Assembly (NCBI GenBank): GCA_016716665.1
Contig: JADJVH010000014.1
Span: forward strand, 107,501 to 139,896
Origin: Candidatus Opimibacter iunctus
GTDB lineage: Bacteria; Bacteroidota; Bacteroidia; Chitinophagales; Saprospiraceae
Reading direction: 5' to 3'
Length of the DNA stretch: 32,396 nucleotides
The notes below the pieces were generated by a model. That model was given only the letters and a program-made list of their open reading frames with translations, was not told the origin of the DNA and did no database searches. Made by a program: the position numbers and the translations under genes. Of this stretch, positions 16,111 through 24,007 are shown one piece after another; within the stretch, counting starts at the first letter, position 1, and each line of letters begins with the position of its first letter.

Positions 16111-17170
16111 TTATGTGCTCCTGTTGCTGCTGGGATTCAGCCAGGTAGCCTGGACACAGCGAGGGGGTGAACGTGTATTCGAGTTTGTTAATTTGCCTAC
16201 TTCGGCCAGGGCAACTGCACTTGGTGGGAGTCAGATTGCCGCCCCAACCAATGACTATGGACTTGTCGGCGGCAACCCTGCCATGCTCAATATTGACATG
16301 GACAATTCATTTATCTTTCAGCATAACTTTCATTTTGCGGGCATTGACAACGGATATGCAGGCTATGCCAGGTATATCCCTGGTATAAAATCAATGGTGC
16401 ATGGCGGTGTACATTATCTCAACTACGGGACGTTTACTGCGGCCGATGATATGGGCAATGTACAGGGCGAGTTTAAGGCAAAGGATATTTCTATACAGGC
16501 AGGGATATCACGTGTACTCAATGAACGGATGACCGGTGGAATCACCATTCAATATGTGCAGTCTACACTGGAGACATATACGTCCAGTGGATTACTGTTC
16601 GATGCCGGGATGACCTATAAGAGTGAAGATGGGTTTAACCATTATGCACTTGTGCTTCGTGGTACAGGATTCCAGTTTTCAGGATACTATGATGGTGATG
16701 AGAAGGGTAAGATGCCTGTAGACCTGCAGTTTGGATTTTCAAAGCGGCTGCAACACGTCCCTTTCAGGCTTTCGATTCTGGCCCATGATCTCAACCGATG
16801 GGATCTCCGGTATAAGAGCCCGCTTGATGAGCAGAGCAGCATTGATTTTGGGGGTGAGGCGCCCAAGGAACAAAGTGATTTTTCGCAAGGCGTTGAAAAT
16901 TTCTTCAAGCACCTGACGTTTGGTGGCGAGTTCCTTATCGGTAAGAAGGAAGGATTGATGTTGCGGTTGGGATATAATTATCAGCATCATCAGGAGCTTT
17001 CAGTTGTCAACCTTCGCAGCCTGGCCGGATTTTCGGCAGGGGTCGGAGTCAATGTCAAGAGCTTTATCATCGACTATGGATTTGAGGTGTATCACCAGGC
17101 AGGGTCTACAAAACACCTGGGCCTGCGGGTCAATCTCAATGACCTGAAACGAAAAAAGATCGTTGATTAA
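16070..17170 (+). CDS. porQ: Type IX secretion system protein PorQ
   Basis: PorQ is an outer-membrane protein of the PorV/PorP-like barrel group needed for type IX secretion, the Bacteroidota route for exporting proteins with C-terminal sorting domains. The mature N-terminus has the family signature VFEFVNLPTSARATALGGSQIA, followed by GGNPAMLN and a series of alternating barrel strands to a C-terminal strand. I start it at ATG 16,070 (366 residues), which gives a short basic n-region (SGRRKNS), a hydrophobic core and a signal-peptidase site after W-T-Q; AAAGGAGAT lies 8-10 bases upstream. It begins inside the MORN lipoprotein gene and ends overlapping the cyclase stop codon by 4 bp. No other T9SS gene is in the window. 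Confidence 0.88.
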   Translation: MPEGATPSGRRKNSYVLLLLLGFSQVAWTQRGGERVFEFVNLPTSARATALGGSQIAAPTNDYGLVGGNPAMLNIDMDNSFIFQHNFHFAGIDNGYAGYARYIPGIKSMVHGGVHYLNYGTFTAADDMGNVQGEFKAKDISIQAGISRVLNERMTGGITIQYVQSTLETYTSSGLLFDAGMTYKSEDGFNHYALVLRGTGFQFSGYYDGDEKGKMPVDLQFGFSKRLQHVPFRLSILAHDLNRWDLRYKSPLDEQSSIDFGGEAPKEQSDFSQGVENFFKHLTFGGEFLIGKKEGLMLRLGYNYQHHQELSVVNLRSLAGFSAGVGVNVKSFIIDYGFEVYHQAGSTKHLGLRVNLNDLKRKKIVD

Positions 17171-18312
17171 ACCTGGACAGCCACTTCTGCATTGACTGTG
17201 TAAAGCGGCAGGTTGACCATTTTCCCTTTGATCAGCAAGTCTCCCTTGTGTTCCGGCACCAGCTTTGACCCTTGCCATGGCAGCAGATCTTTCAGGTCCT
17301 GGGAGATCAGGAGATTCACTTCAAGATGGTTGCATCGGTTTTGAATACGTGCTGCTGTACCGACGACTTCACCTGAAAATGCGATATCCCTCTTGACCAC
17401 CCCGATCTCACCTACCATCACCGGGCCACAATGCAGGCCGGCTTTAAAATCCGGAACTACACCATACTGTGCTGTGTAATACGATGACCGGTGGTTGAAT
17501 ACTTTGCGGATCTCCATAGGACACCGGATACAATTGAGCCTGTTGACCCCCTGATTGATCCACCAGCTCACAGTGATCTCATCGCCTACGTACTGGTATA
17601 TATTTCCTTTGTGCCGCAGGATCACCGGTGTGGCATCGCGTATGACGTCCTTGATGAAATTGAAATATTGTTGTTCGCCTAGTACCTGTGCGATATAAGT
17701 CGAAGCGCGCAGGTCCAGGAACATAAAAATGTGCTCCTCCCGCTTTGGCCTGAAGTATCGGCCCATAAAAAAACTGCGAAAGTTGCCTGGTCCGTATTTG
17801 TCATTGATCATAAATCCGGCGATCGTGCAGAGCACTATAAACAGCCAGAGGAAATAGTCTTTGAGAAACCTCAAGCTCCTCACATGAGAGCCAATGAGAG
17901 AAAGCAGATCTTTTTTCTGGATCACCTCTTCTCCTGTGATCGTAGCCCTGGTGACAAATGCGAAGATGGTCACAAAGCATATGATCAGGGTAAAGGCGAG
18001 AAGGATAAACAAAAGGGCCTGGCCATAGGGATTGTTTCTGACCCATCGCTGTACATAGCTCACCAGGATCGCCCCACCGATCAGGCCGGCAAGACTTGTC
18101 GCAATAGCATTGATGAGCAGGTCTGTCCAGAAAGATAACCCTTCAGGTGGGACATCAGCCGCGAGCAGGACCATATAGTCATAGAGCGACTGGGCGATGG
18201 AGAAGAAAACCCATATCCCTGTGATCCACAGTATCTTCTGCAGCTCACTTCTGGACCTGAAGACCTCCAGGAAAGGAGGTGCTTCAAGGGTTTCCGGATG
18301 GTTTGGGTTCAC
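17167..18312 (-). CDS. Membrane-anchored class III nucleotidyl cyclase domain protein
   Basis: 381 residues from a GTG at 18,312. Four membrane helices (about 27-50, 61-86, 100-121, 153-170) precede a cyclase homology domain (about 194-370). Metal-binding aspartates are present (Asp200 in FMFLDLRAS, Asp244 in YVGDEITV), as are a Lys at 290 (FKAGLHCG) and the catalytic Arg at 322 (AARIQ). The transition-state Asn expected four residues before this Arg is Gly318 (GEVVGTAARIQ), and the residue at the second purine-contact position is Ala311, so activity or specificity may be unusual. This membrane-plus-CHD layout is common in Bacteroidota, where the product and effector are mostly unknown. It converges on porQ with overlapping TAA stops. 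A -7 box lies 29 bases upstream of the start. Confidence 0.87.
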   Translation of the reverse strand: MNPNHPETLEAPPFLEVFRSRSELQKILWITGIWVFFSIAQSLYDYMVLLAADVPPEGLSFWTDLLINAIATSLAGLIGGAILVSYVQRWVRNNPYGQALLFILLAFTLIICFVTIFAFVTRATITGEEVIQKKDLLSLIGSHVRSLRFLKDYFLWLFIVLCTIAGFMINDKYGPGNFRSFFMGRYFRPKREEHIFMFLDLRASTYIAQVLGEQQYFNFIKDVIRDATPVILRHKGNIYQYVGDEITVSWWINQGVNRLNCIRCPMEIRKVFNHRSSYYTAQYGVVPDFKAGLHCGPVMVGEIGVVKRDIAFSGEVVGTAARIQNRCNHLEVNLLISQDLKDLLPWQGSKLVPEHKGDLLIKGKMVNLPLYTVNAEVAVQV

Positions 18313-18340
18313 GATGACGGGTATGATTCAAATACGGACG

Positions 18341-18348
18341 CAAAAGTA
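18341..18348 (-). promoter_or_regulatory. -7 element of the cyclase gene
   Basis: On the minus strand this reads TACTTTTG, identical to the foldase -7 box, 28 bases before the GTG start. No -33 TTTG is seen, so confidence is limited. Confidence 0.4.
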
Positions 18349-18416
18349 GGGTAAGGAATGGTAGCATTCTAAGATTAATAGCTTAGAAGGTTAGGAGATT
18401 AGAAGATTAGGAGGAG

Positions 18417-18504
18417 GAAGGGAGGAAGGGATGAAGGGATGAAGGGGTGAAGGGGTGAAGGGATGAAGGGATGAAGGGAGGAAGGGGTGAAGGGATGAAG
18501 GGAG
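18417..18504 (+). repeat. 8-bp minisatellite, 11 units of GAAGGG(A/G)(T/G)
   Basis: Eleven uninterrupted 8-mers: four variants at most (GAAGGGAT, GAAGGGGT, GAAGGGAG), nearly all purine on this strand. It lies 223 bp upstream of rpoN and 104 bp upstream of the cyclase start. Unit order looks like higher-order duplication of short unit groups. Confidence 0.9.
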
Positions 18505-18672
18505 GAAGGCGAGGTTCCTGGGAAGAGGGAAGAGGCCCGAAATGAGGGTGGGATTTTAAACGACAGGGGGGCTTATGGTGTTATAAAGGGGGAGTTATGA
18601 TCAGCCAGGATATAGGTTTTAACACCCTTGGGTTTATAAATACCCCAAAATCGCATAAAAACAAATTAAATA

Positions 18673-18703
18673 TTTTTATAATATGAAAATCGTGGTATAT
18701 TTG
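18673..18703 (+). promoter_or_regulatory. Probable rpoN promoter
   Basis: TATATTTG (18,696-18,703) is an exact TAnnTTTG box. At the expected -33 spacing there is TTTT rather than TTTG. It would give an mRNA leader of only about 15-17 bases before the ATG at 18,727. Confidence 0.5.
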
Positions 18704-18726
18704 CCTATAGTACTACAGGTCTCACT

Positions 18727-20226
18727 ATGATTAGACAACAACTATCACAGAAGCTTTTACAAAAGCTGTCCCCTCAGCAGATCCAGTTGATGAAACTGCT
18801 GCAGATCCCCACCGTCTCCCTGGAACAGCGTATCAAAGAAGAACTGGAGGCCAATCCGGCCCTGGAGGAGCCTGATAACTACAACGAATCTTCCACTGAA
18901 AACACCCAGGACGAAAAGGAAAACGATTCCGAAAAGGATGACAACGATGATTATGACATTGATGATTATATCAATGACTATATAGAGGATGACCCGGTCA
19001 GCTATCATTCGACCGAGCCAGCCAATGAACAACGTGACAAGAGCCTGCCTGCCGTTGTAGCCAATACATTCCATGATTACCTGGACCAGCAGTTAGGAAT
19101 GCTCAACCTGGATTCAGAAGTCCACCGGATTATTGCCAATCAAATCATCGGCAGCATTGATGATACCGGATATCTCAGAAGGGATATCGATTCACTGATC
19201 GATGACATCCTGTTTGCCTACAATATCGAAGTCATGCCAAAGCAGGTCAATGAAGTCCTTTCGATGATCCAGCGATTTGATCCTCCTGGTGTGGGGGCAA
19301 GGGATCTCCGGGAGACCTTGATCATCCAGCTGCAGCAAAGATTACACATCGCAGAAGAAGTCGGAGAAACAGAGCTGATTCCTGTATTGAAGCTGGGTGT
19401 ATTGATCCTCTCTAAGCATTTTGAATCTTTTTCCAAGAAGCATTTTTCCAGGCTGCAACGCAATCTAGAGATCGATGAAGTGATGCTCAAAGGTGCCCTT
19501 GATGAAATCCTCAAGCTCAATCCCAAGCCGGCCAGTGGATATACAAGCCAGTTTGATACCCAGACCCAGACGATCATTCCTGATTTCCTGATTACCAACA
19601 GGGACGGGGTGCTGGACCTGACGATGGATGTTCGCAATGCACCTGATCTGCGTATCAACGATCAGTACGTAGATATGCTCAAGGCATATCAAACCAAAAA
19701 GGAACAGAATACCGTACAGAAGGAAAACAAAGAGGCAATCCTCTTTATCAAGCAGAAGATAGATTCTGCCAAATGGTTTATCGATGCGATCAAGCAACGA
19801 CAGAATACCCTCAAGCAGACCATGTATGCGATCATGCAGTTTCAGAAAGAATTTTTCCTCACGGGAGATTCTACCAAGTTGAAACCAATGATCCTCCGCG
19901 ATATCGCTGAAATCACCGGACTCGATATCTCTACGGTATCCCGTGTAGCGAGCAGCAAGTTTGTGCAGACGGAATTCGGCACCAAGCGATTGAAGGATTT
20001 TTTCTCAGAGTCTATCATCAATACCGAAGGGGATGAAGTGTCTACGCAAGAAGTCAAATCGATCCTTGGCGAAATCATCTCCGGTGAGAGCAAGCGTAAG
20101 CCACTCTCTGATGAGAAGCTCCGCCAGATGCTGGAGAAGAAGGGCTACAGTATCGCGCGCCGCACCGTCGCCAAATACCGTGAGCAGCTCAATATTCCGG
20201 TAGCAAGGTTGAGGAAGGAGCTGTAG
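18727..20226 (+). CDS. rpoN: RNA polymerase sigma-54 factor
   Basis: Sigma-54 directs RNA polymerase to -24/-12 promoters and needs an AAA+ enhancer-binding activator. The 499-residue protein has region I (residues 1-48: LSQKLLQKLSPQQIQLMKLLQIP, the Gln/Leu-rich activator-interacting segment), an unusually acidic Asp/Asn/Glu-rich region II (about 50-95), the core-binding domain (about 115-300), the helix-turn-helix region (about 400-425: ITGLDISTVSRVASSKFVQT) and the RpoN box ARRTVAKYRE (477-486). All functional parts are present, so it should be active. No enhancer-binding protein is in the window. The family usually runs 430-520 residues, so the length is normal. Confidence 0.95.
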   Translation: MIRQQLSQKLLQKLSPQQIQLMKLLQIPTVSLEQRIKEELEANPALEEPDNYNESSTENTQDEKENDSEKDDNDDYDIDDYINDYIEDDPVSYHSTEPANEQRDKSLPAVVANTFHDYLDQQLGMLNLDSEVHRIIANQIIGSIDDTGYLRRDIDSLIDDILFAYNIEVMPKQVNEVLSMIQRFDPPGVGARDLRETLIIQLQQRLHIAEEVGETELIPVLKLGVLILSKHFESFSKKHFSRLQRNLEIDEVMLKGALDEILKLNPKPASGYTSQFDTQTQTIIPDFLITNRDGVLDLTMDVRNAPDLRINDQYVDMLKAYQTKKEQNTVQKENKEAILFIKQKIDSAKWFIDAIKQRQNTLKQTMYAIMQFQKEFFLTGDSTKLKPMILRDIAEITGLDISTVSRVASSKFVQTEFGTKRLKDFFSESIINTEGDEVSTQEVKSILGEIISGESKRKPLSDEKLRQMLEKKGYSIARRTVAKYREQLNIPVARLRKEL

Positions 20227-20268
20227 GCAGAGAATTAAGGATACATAGGTGAATCGGCCACCGGCCGT

Positions 20269-20404
20269 TGGATGGAGTTCTCTCCGCCAACCACTGAATA
20301 CTCAGAATGAATACCCAAAAGAATCCTAAACTAGAATCCTGAATAGGAATCTTCCTGCTGGCGGAGAGAACAATTCGACTACGCTCACTGCGGCGCTCCA
20401 TCCA
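20269..20404. repeat. Interrupted inverted repeat downstream of rpoN
   Basis: TGGATGGAG (20,269-20,277) and TTCTCTCCGCCA (20,278-20,289) are matched in reverse by TGGCGGAGAGAA (20,359-20,370) and CTCCATCCA (20,396-20,404). The right arm has an extra 25 bases between the two blocks, including CGACTACGCTCACTGCGGCG. It might fold as a long hairpin after rpoN. No T-run follows. Confidence 0.65.
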
Positions 20405-20485
20405 GCGGCGTTTTCATTTCCTGCGGAAATTTTAAAACAGGCCAATTCCAATTTATTTCTAAATGGTAGGGCTTCAGCCACCACC

Positions 20486-21700
20486 TCAATTCAATTGATC
20501 TAAGCTATGGATCAATTTCTCACAGACCATATTCAATTCTGTCTCACTGATGACCAGTGGAGGAGCAAATCTCAATGAGCGGTTGTTGAACAGAAACCAA
20601 TCCACCAGCAAGCCTTGCTCACGGCAGGCTTTGACAGCAGGGAAAAGGTGATCCGGATTCTTAAGGTCAAGTGCCAGCATCAGGCCACGGCCCCTGATTT
20701 CACGCAGGGCCGGATGATGCTCCAGGTGTGTGCGTATGATTTTTTCAAACCCTGCAGCCCGTTCAGGTAATTTCTCTTCAGCAAGGAAATTGATTGCCTC
20801 AAGGCCTGCAGCGCAGCTCAATGGATGTCCACCAAATGTAGTAAGGTGACCAAGAATAGGATCATGTGACAATACACTCATCATCTTGCGACTGGATATA
20901 AATGCCCCCAGAGGCATCCCACCGCCAAAAGCTTTTGCCAGCAATAGTATATCCGGTACTACACCTTCATGTTGAAATGCCCACATCGTGCCTGTGCGCC
21001 CCATGCCTGTCTGAATTTCATCAAAGATCAAAAGGGTACAGGTCTCATCACACCGTTTACGGATGGCCTGGAGATATCCTGGTACAGGCACTACTGCTCC
21101 GGCTTCTCCCTGGATCGGTTCGATGATCACTGCTGCTGTATCCATCGAGATCATACTGATATCTTCAAATGTATTGAAGCGGATGTGCTTTACTCCAGGT
21201 ACCAATGGTCTTGATGCGGCTATGTAATCAAGATCACTCCTGAGGCTTTCTGCACCGGCTGTACTACCATGGTATGCATTACGGCAAGCGATAATCTCGT
21301 AGCGCGAAGTGATTTTTTTGGAAAGCTTCAATGCCCCTTCGACGGCCTCTGCACCTGAGTTGGTGAAGTAGGTACAATCCAATGGTTCAGGCAACAATTG
21401 AGCGAGACGTTCGGCCAGTGCCACCTGTGGTACTTGTACATGCTCCCCATACACCATCGTATGCAGATGGAGATCGAGTTGTTTTTTGATCGCAGCGATG
21501 ATGCGTGGATGGCCATGTCCCATCGAAGAGACTGCGATGCCTGAGATGCAATCGATATATGGATGGCCGGCTTGATCAAAGAGATAAATACCTTCACCTT
21601 GTCTCACTTCAAATCCATCTGGTTCCGGAGAGGTCTGTGCGACATGCCGGAGGAAAGATGATCTCAAAGTTGAATGCAGCATTTTGACTTTTAGATTCAA
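20486..21700 (-). CDS. Class III PLP-dependent aminotransferase (acetylornithine/ornithine type)
   Basis: A fold-type I aminotransferase of 404 residues. Visible are the substrate-side GIAVSSMGHGHP (about 54-65), the phosphate-binding NSGAEAVEGALKL (about 114-126), the PLP-pairing Asp227 in IFDEIQTG, the Schiff-base Lys256 in LLAKAFGGGMPLG, and the TTFGGHPLSCAAG segment. These fit the acetylornithine / ornithine / 4-aminobutyrate group, and the wording is nearest to the Bacteroidota aspartate-aminotransferase-family proteins assigned to ArgD- or RocD-like roles. No arginine-pathway gene is adjacent, so the substrate is undetermined. A start at 21,682 (MLHST) is also possible. It lies 32 bp after the alkaline phosphatase gene, in the dprA direction of transcription, probably in one operon. 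Confidence 0.88.
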   Translation of the reverse strand: MNLKVKMLHSTLRSSFLRHVAQTSPEPDGFEVRQGEGIYLFDQAGHPYIDCISGIAVSSMGHGHPRIIAAIKKQLDLHLHTMVYGEHVQVPQVALAERLAQLLPEPLDCTYFTNSGAEAVEGALKLSKKITSRYEIIACRNAYHGSTAGAESLRSDLDYIAASRPLVPGVKHIRFNTFEDISMISMDTAAVIIEPIQGEAGAVVPVPGYLQAIRKRCDETCTLLIFDEIQTGMGRTGTMWAFQHEGVVPDILLLAKAFGGGMPLGAFISSRKMMSVLSHDPILGHLTTFGGHPLSCAAGLEAINFLAEEKLPERAAGFEKIIRTHLEHHPALREIRGRGLMLALDLKNPDHLFPAVKACREQGLLVDWFLFNNRSLRFAPPLVISETELNMVCEKLIHSLDQLN

Positions 21701-21732
21701 GTCCCCTTTAGGGGATTTAGGGGTGATAGTAT

Positions 21733-22860
21733 TTAATTTAATTCCAGCGCAGCCTTGATCTTGTCAAAGATGGCGGTGTTTTCATAGATCCCGCGAAAAG
21801 CTTCTGCACCGGGGCCCTGAGCAAAGACCGGGATCATAATCGCTGTGTGGCTCTTGGTCGTGAACGCTACCTTGATATCATTGAGCTTGGAGCCGGGCTG
21901 AACAGCAAATCCACCAGTCTCATGGTCACCGGTGACGATAACCAGGGTATTCTTATCCCGGGCTGCAAAATCAAGGGCGGCTGCGATGACCTTTTCAAAC
22001 TCATGCATTTCGGAGATTACATAGTTTGCATCATTGGCATGCCCTCCCCAGTCAATCTGGGAACCTTCGATCATGATGAAAAAACCATTTGGAGATCGCT
22101 CATTCAAAAAGTCAATTGCTTTGTTAGTAGCAGGAATCAAATAATCTCTGCCAGCAGAAACAGGCAGTGGTTCGCCATTGGCCGTAAAGTATCCGATATT
22201 TTTTGTTGTAGTGATATCGAGGTTGCTGATGTCCTGGTTGACGAAATCGGTGATCCGGTATCCCTTTGTTGTCAGTTCTGCAATGAGATCCCTGTCGTCT
22301 GATTTTCGCCTGGCAAAGAAATCCATACCGCCTCCGATAAAGATATCGATGGGTGTCTTGAGAAAGTCGAGGGCTATTGATTCCACATCGTCCCGTGATT
22401 GCACATGAGCTATAAAAGCTCCCGGTGTAGCATGTGTGATTGAACTACTCGCCACAAGACCAGTGGCCATATTTTTTTTCTCAGCCATCTCCAGGAGCGT
22501 AGGGACTGATTCTTTTCGTGCGTTGACACCGATAGCACCGTTGTAGGTTTTTACACCTGAGGCAATTGCTGTTGCTCCTGCTGCGCTGTCTGTGACGAGA
22601 TTGTCAGACGAATTGGATTTGTGGAAGCCGATATTATTAAATCGTTCGAAGACGGACTTGTTATCCTCCATATACATCGATCCGGTGATCTGGGGGAGGC
22701 CCATGCCATCGCCGATCAGCAGAATTACATTTTTGGGTTTGACCAGGTCTGAAACCGGAGGAACAACTGCAGTGTTGGAGACTGCTGTCCTTGAGCCAGT
22801 GCAGGAACCCAGGACGAACATTACGGCCACCAACAGCATCCATGATGCACGGCTACCCAA
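21733..22860 (-). CDS. Alkaline phosphatase, lipid-anchored
   Basis: Hydrolyses phosphate monoesters outside the cytoplasm. From a TTG at 22,860 the protein has 375 residues and a signal MGSRASWMLLVAVMFVLGSC with an Arg in the n-region and a lipobox (L-G-S-C). Starting at the ATG at 22,839 would leave a 12-residue signal without positive charge, which is less likely. Catalytic Ser92 in NLVTDSAAGATA, metal ligand Asp51 in LLIGDGMG, HATPGAFIAH, EGSQIDWGGH and TGDHETGG identify the PhoA family; length is short of E. coli PhoA (471). The TTG start overlaps the dprA stop, so translational coupling is likely. No Pho box or other phosphate control is visible. Confidence 0.87.
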   Translation of the reverse strand: MGSRASWMLLVAVMFVLGSCTGSRTAVSNTAVVPPVSDLVKPKNVILLIGDGMGLPQITGSMYMEDNKSVFERFNNIGFHKSNSSDNLVTDSAAGATAIASGVKTYNGAIGVNARKESVPTLLEMAEKKNMATGLVASSSITHATPGAFIAHVQSRDDVESIALDFLKTPIDIFIGGGMDFFARRKSDDRDLIAELTTKGYRITDFVNQDISNLDITTTKNIGYFTANGEPLPVSAGRDYLIPATNKAIDFLNERSPNGFFIMIEGSQIDWGGHANDANYVISEMHEFEKVIAAALDFAARDKNTLVIVTGDHETGGFAVQPGSKLNDIKVAFTTKSHTAIMIPVFAQGPGAEAFRGIYENTAIFDKIKAALELN

Positions 22861-23962
22861 TCCCCATAAATTTTTTGCCCGGGAGCGATTTGATAGCACC
22901 TTTAAATTCGAGGGCGAGTAGGATAGCAGCAAGTTCACCAGGGGTCATTTTTGATTGAAAAGCTAAGGTATCAATATCTTTTTCCCTATCCCCAACGATC
23001 AGTCCGTAAATTTTCTGCTCTCCGGGGGTCATTTCGGTAAATAGGTCTGTCTGGAAGTTCTGCTGGCGGGTTCGGCTGTTCCAGGACATGAGTTCGATGA
23101 TATCCTCTCCGCACTCCACAAGATGGGCCTGCTGGTTACGGATCAGGTGATTACAGCCTGCAGAGCTCTTGTCGATTTTCCGCCCCGGGACTGCAGCTAC
23201 ATCCTTGTTGTAGTCATTGGCCAGGGAGGCCGTGATCATTGAGCCTCCTTTGATTCCGGACTCGATGACGACCAGGACATCACATAGGCCGGCGACGATA
23301 CGGTTGCGCATCGGAAAGTTGACGGCATCAGGACCAGTGTCGTAGGTGAATTCAGTGAGGATCCCTCCCTTTTCCATCATTTTCTCTGCTACAGGCAGAT
23401 GGCTATCCGGATAGATATTGCCCATTCCGCTCCCCATCACGCCGATCGTGGGGATGTCATGCCTGAGACAAGATTTGTGCGCAGTGATGTCAATTCCATA
23501 TGCCAGTCCGCTAATCATCGTGATATCACAGGGTGCGAGGGCTTCGATGATCTCTTCTGTGACACTCTTGCCATATGGGGTTGGTTTACGCGTCCCGATG
23601 ATAGCTACACTACGCTCCGGATGCAGGTTGAGATTCCCTTTTGTGTAGAGGATCAATGGTGCATCGGGTAGGTGAAATAGCCTGGCTGGATAGGTATCAT
23701 CAAGGTAGAATGTATACCCTATGCTTTCCCGCTCCATGCGTGTCAACTCAGCTTCGGCGTTGTCAAAAGCCTGGCCTGTCCTGGCGATCTGGGAAGCGAT
23801 CTCTTCACCAATGCCCGGAATGGTCTTGAGATGCCTTTTACTCTCGGTAAAGACAGCTTCGATGCTTCCGCAATAAGAGATTAGTTGACGGCCTAGCACA
23901 GGCCCTACGAGAGGAATCATCGTGATAGCGATCTCCTCCAGTTGTGTTTTCCTGGTTTTCAT
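22853..23962 (-). CDS. dprA: DNA processing protein DprA (Smf)
   Basis: DprA protects incoming single-stranded DNA and loads RecA during natural transformation. It is 369 residues. An N-terminal helical/HhH region (about 1-70: IPLVGPVLGRQLISYCGS, HLKTIPGIGEEIASQI) is followed by the Rossmann-like core with SVAIIGTRKPTPYGK, MISGLAYGIDITAHK, GVMGSGMGNIYPDSH, FPMRNRIVAGLCDVLVV and GSMITASLANDYNKDVAAVPG. The C-terminal part (about 305-365: EKDIDTLAFQSKMTPGELAAILLALE) is the winged-helix DprA-specific domain. It lies 46 bp after the TMTC-like gene, whose terminator falls within the dprA promoter. Downstream alkaline phosphatase overlaps its stop. Presence implies competence, but no com genes are in view. 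Confidence 0.95.
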   Translation of the reverse strand: MKTRKTQLEEIAITMIPLVGPVLGRQLISYCGSIEAVFTESKRHLKTIPGIGEEIASQIARTGQAFDNAEAELTRMERESIGYTFYLDDTYPARLFHLPDAPLILYTKGNLNLHPERSVAIIGTRKPTPYGKSVTEEIIEALAPCDITMISGLAYGIDITAHKSCLRHDIPTIGVMGSGMGNIYPDSHLPVAEKMMEKGGILTEFTYDTGPDAVNFPMRNRIVAGLCDVLVVIESGIKGGSMITASLANDYNKDVAAVPGRKIDKSSAGCNHLIRNQQAHLVECGEDIIELMSWNSRTRQQNFQTDLFTEMTPGEQKIYGLIVGDREKDIDTLAFQSKMTPGELAAILLALEFKGAIKSLPGKKFMGIG

Positions 23963-23971
23963 CTGGTGGTT

Positions 23972-24003
23972 CGAAAATAGGGAAAAATGCGCTTCGGCGC
24001 AAA
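23972..24003 (-). promoter_or_regulatory. Candidate dprA promoter
   Basis: On the minus strand TTTG (24,003-24,000), 20 bases, then TATTTTCG (23,979-23,972), one mismatch from TAnnTTTG. Transcription would begin about 4 bases before the ATG, so the mRNA would be almost leaderless. The spacer holds the terminator hairpin of the gene before it. Confidence 0.45.
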
Positions 24004-24006
24004 ACC
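23983..24006 (-). terminator. Intrinsic terminator after the TMTC-like gene
   Basis: On the minus strand: TGCGC, CGAA tetraloop, GCGCA, then TTTTT. The stable GNRA-like/UUCG-type small hairpin sits 7 bases beyond the stop codon. Confidence 0.75.
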
Positions 24007-24007
24007 A

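Larger units (their letters stand above)
18313..18726. other. Divergent intergenic region cyclase-rpoN
   Basis: 414 bp without a gene. Near 18,341 lies the cyclase -7 box. Next comes a TTAG-rich run (AGAAGGTTAGGAGATTAGAAG), the 8-bp minisatellite at 18,417-18,504, G-rich sequence to about 18,600, and an A/T-rich rpoN promoter region (18,640-18,710). Confidence 0.6.

Noticed and set aside
18541..18726. Sigma-54 -24/-12 promoter for rpoN autoregulation
   Set aside because: No TGGCAC-N5-TTGC match was found by eye; a TAnnTTTG box explains the region better.
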